In this document: positions 63,552 to 64,000 of the stretch, in pieces
Numbering within the stretch: the first letter of the stretch is position 1
Layout of the letters: the number at the start of each line of letters is the position of its first letter
NCBI GenBank assembly: GCA_021324435.1
Contig: JAJPIZ010000025.1
Span: forward strand, 124,001-188,000
From: Anaerolineae bacterium
GTDB taxonomy: Bacteria > Chloroflexota > Anaerolineae > Anaerolineales > Villigracilaceae
Direction of reading: 5' to 3'
DNA length: 64,000 nucleotides
The notes under the pieces: model-generated
The model's database searches: none
What the model was told of the DNA's origin: nothing
The model's input: the letters and a program-made list of their open reading frames with translations, nothing else
Program-made: the position numbers and the translations under genes

Positions 63552-64000
63552 TTGAACTTATCCGAATCCGTTGAATTCGATCCGCGCGACCGGAAGGCTT
63601 TTTATTTTCACGCCACGCCTTTGCGCAAGTTTACGGTTTGGCTCCTGGATCATATCTTCCGCTTGTTCATGGTCATGGAAGTGCACGGGCTTGAGCATTT
63701 CCCGATGGACGGCGCGGTGATCGTCGCCTCGAATCACGTCGGGAATTTCGATGTGTTTCCGATGCAGCTGGCTTTGCCGCGCCCCATCTTTTTCATGGGC
63801 AAGGCGGAGTTATTCAAATTCCCGTTGATTGATATTCTATTCCGCAACTTCGGCGCGTTCCCGGTCTATCGCGGCGAAAAGGACGCGTGGGCGTTGCGCC
63901 ATGCGCGCAAAGTGCTGGATCACAATCAAACTCTTGGCATGTTTCCGGAAGGGACGCGTTCAAAAGGCGGGGGACTGGGCGTTGCCAAGACGGGAACTGC
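63552..64000 (+). CDS. 1-acyl-glycerol-3-phosphate acyltransferase PlsC-like (C-terminus off window)
   Basis: Starts with TTG at 63552 with GGAG nine bases upstream; 149 codons are visible and the frame is open to the window end. Motif I NHVGNFD (NHxxxxD) and the later FPVYRGE and FPEGTRS motifs match PlsC-type acyltransferases of phospholipid synthesis at the membrane. The C-terminus lies beyond 64000. Phosphatidic acid synthesis is the likely role. Confidence 0.88.
   Translation, partial: MNLSESVEFDPRDRKAFYFHATPLRKFTVWLLDHIFRLFMVMEVHGLEHFPMDGAVIVASNHVGNFDVFPMQLALPRPIFFMGKAELFKFPLIDILFRNFGAFPVYRGEKDAWALRHARKVLDHNQTLGMFPEGTRSKGGGLGVAKTGT

Overview
The window looks like a chromosome segment of an uncultured Chloroflexota bacterium of the Anaerolineae type. 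This is inferred from gene content, not from a marker-gene search. Supporting points are a membrane-arm-only complex I cluster with two NuoM genes, an atp block with a b-delta fusion, a complete V/A-type ATPase, Thr/Pro-linker lipoproteins, a maltodextrin ABC operon, and several families of dispersed palindromic repeats. I found no tRNA, rRNA or CRISPR array. No gene-free gap exceeds about 300 bases.

Layout. 1-3.4 kb: partial secernin-like C69 peptidase (-), YbaK deacylase, and a secreted sialidase-fold protein. 3.5-8.2 kb: two lipoproteins flanking a decayed IS4-type element, then rtcB and archease (-), the RNA ligase and its activator. 8.3-16.4 kb: secreted subtilase, thioesterase and recJ (-), tryptophanase (-), and a small membrane protein overlapping a lipoprotein gene. 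16.5-26 kb: nuoA, a terminator, then nuoH-J-K-L-M-M-N. None of the peripheral-arm genes (nuoB, C, D, E, F, G, I) is present. 26-28.4 kb: an AtpI-like protein, atpB, atpE and a b/truncated-delta fusion, closed by a strong terminator with no F1 genes. 28.4-37.4 kb: V/A-ATPase genes H-C-I-K-F-E-A-B-D with their own promoter. 37.4-40.4 kb: NADP/F420-type oxidoreductase, murE, GNAT. 40.6-44.5 kb (-): pnp, rpsO, and a PAS-GGDEF diguanylate cyclase. 44.5-47 kb: three lipoproteins, two sharing a C-terminal four-cysteine module. 47-51.7 kb: sirtuin, then a ~1284-residue polytopic membrane protein with internal ~204-residue repeats. 51.8-60.9 kb (-): ROK regulator, MalK, MalE, MalF, MalG and two GH13 enzymes, one exported and one cytoplasmic. 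60.9-64 kb: ferritin-like/VIT1 fusion, enolase, and the start of a PlsC acyltransferase.

How the genes fit together. The 16-37 kb block is a bioenergetic island. A complex I membrane arm with an extra antiporter-like subunit sits directly upstream of an Fo-only gene set, and both sit directly upstream of a whole rotary V/A-ATPase. The 51.8-60.9 kb block is a self-contained alpha-glucan uptake and degradation operon with a plausible autoregulatory ROK operator. Several dispersed repeats lie between genes, and at least four appear to lie inside reading frames (nuoL, murE, recJ, archease), where they are translated.
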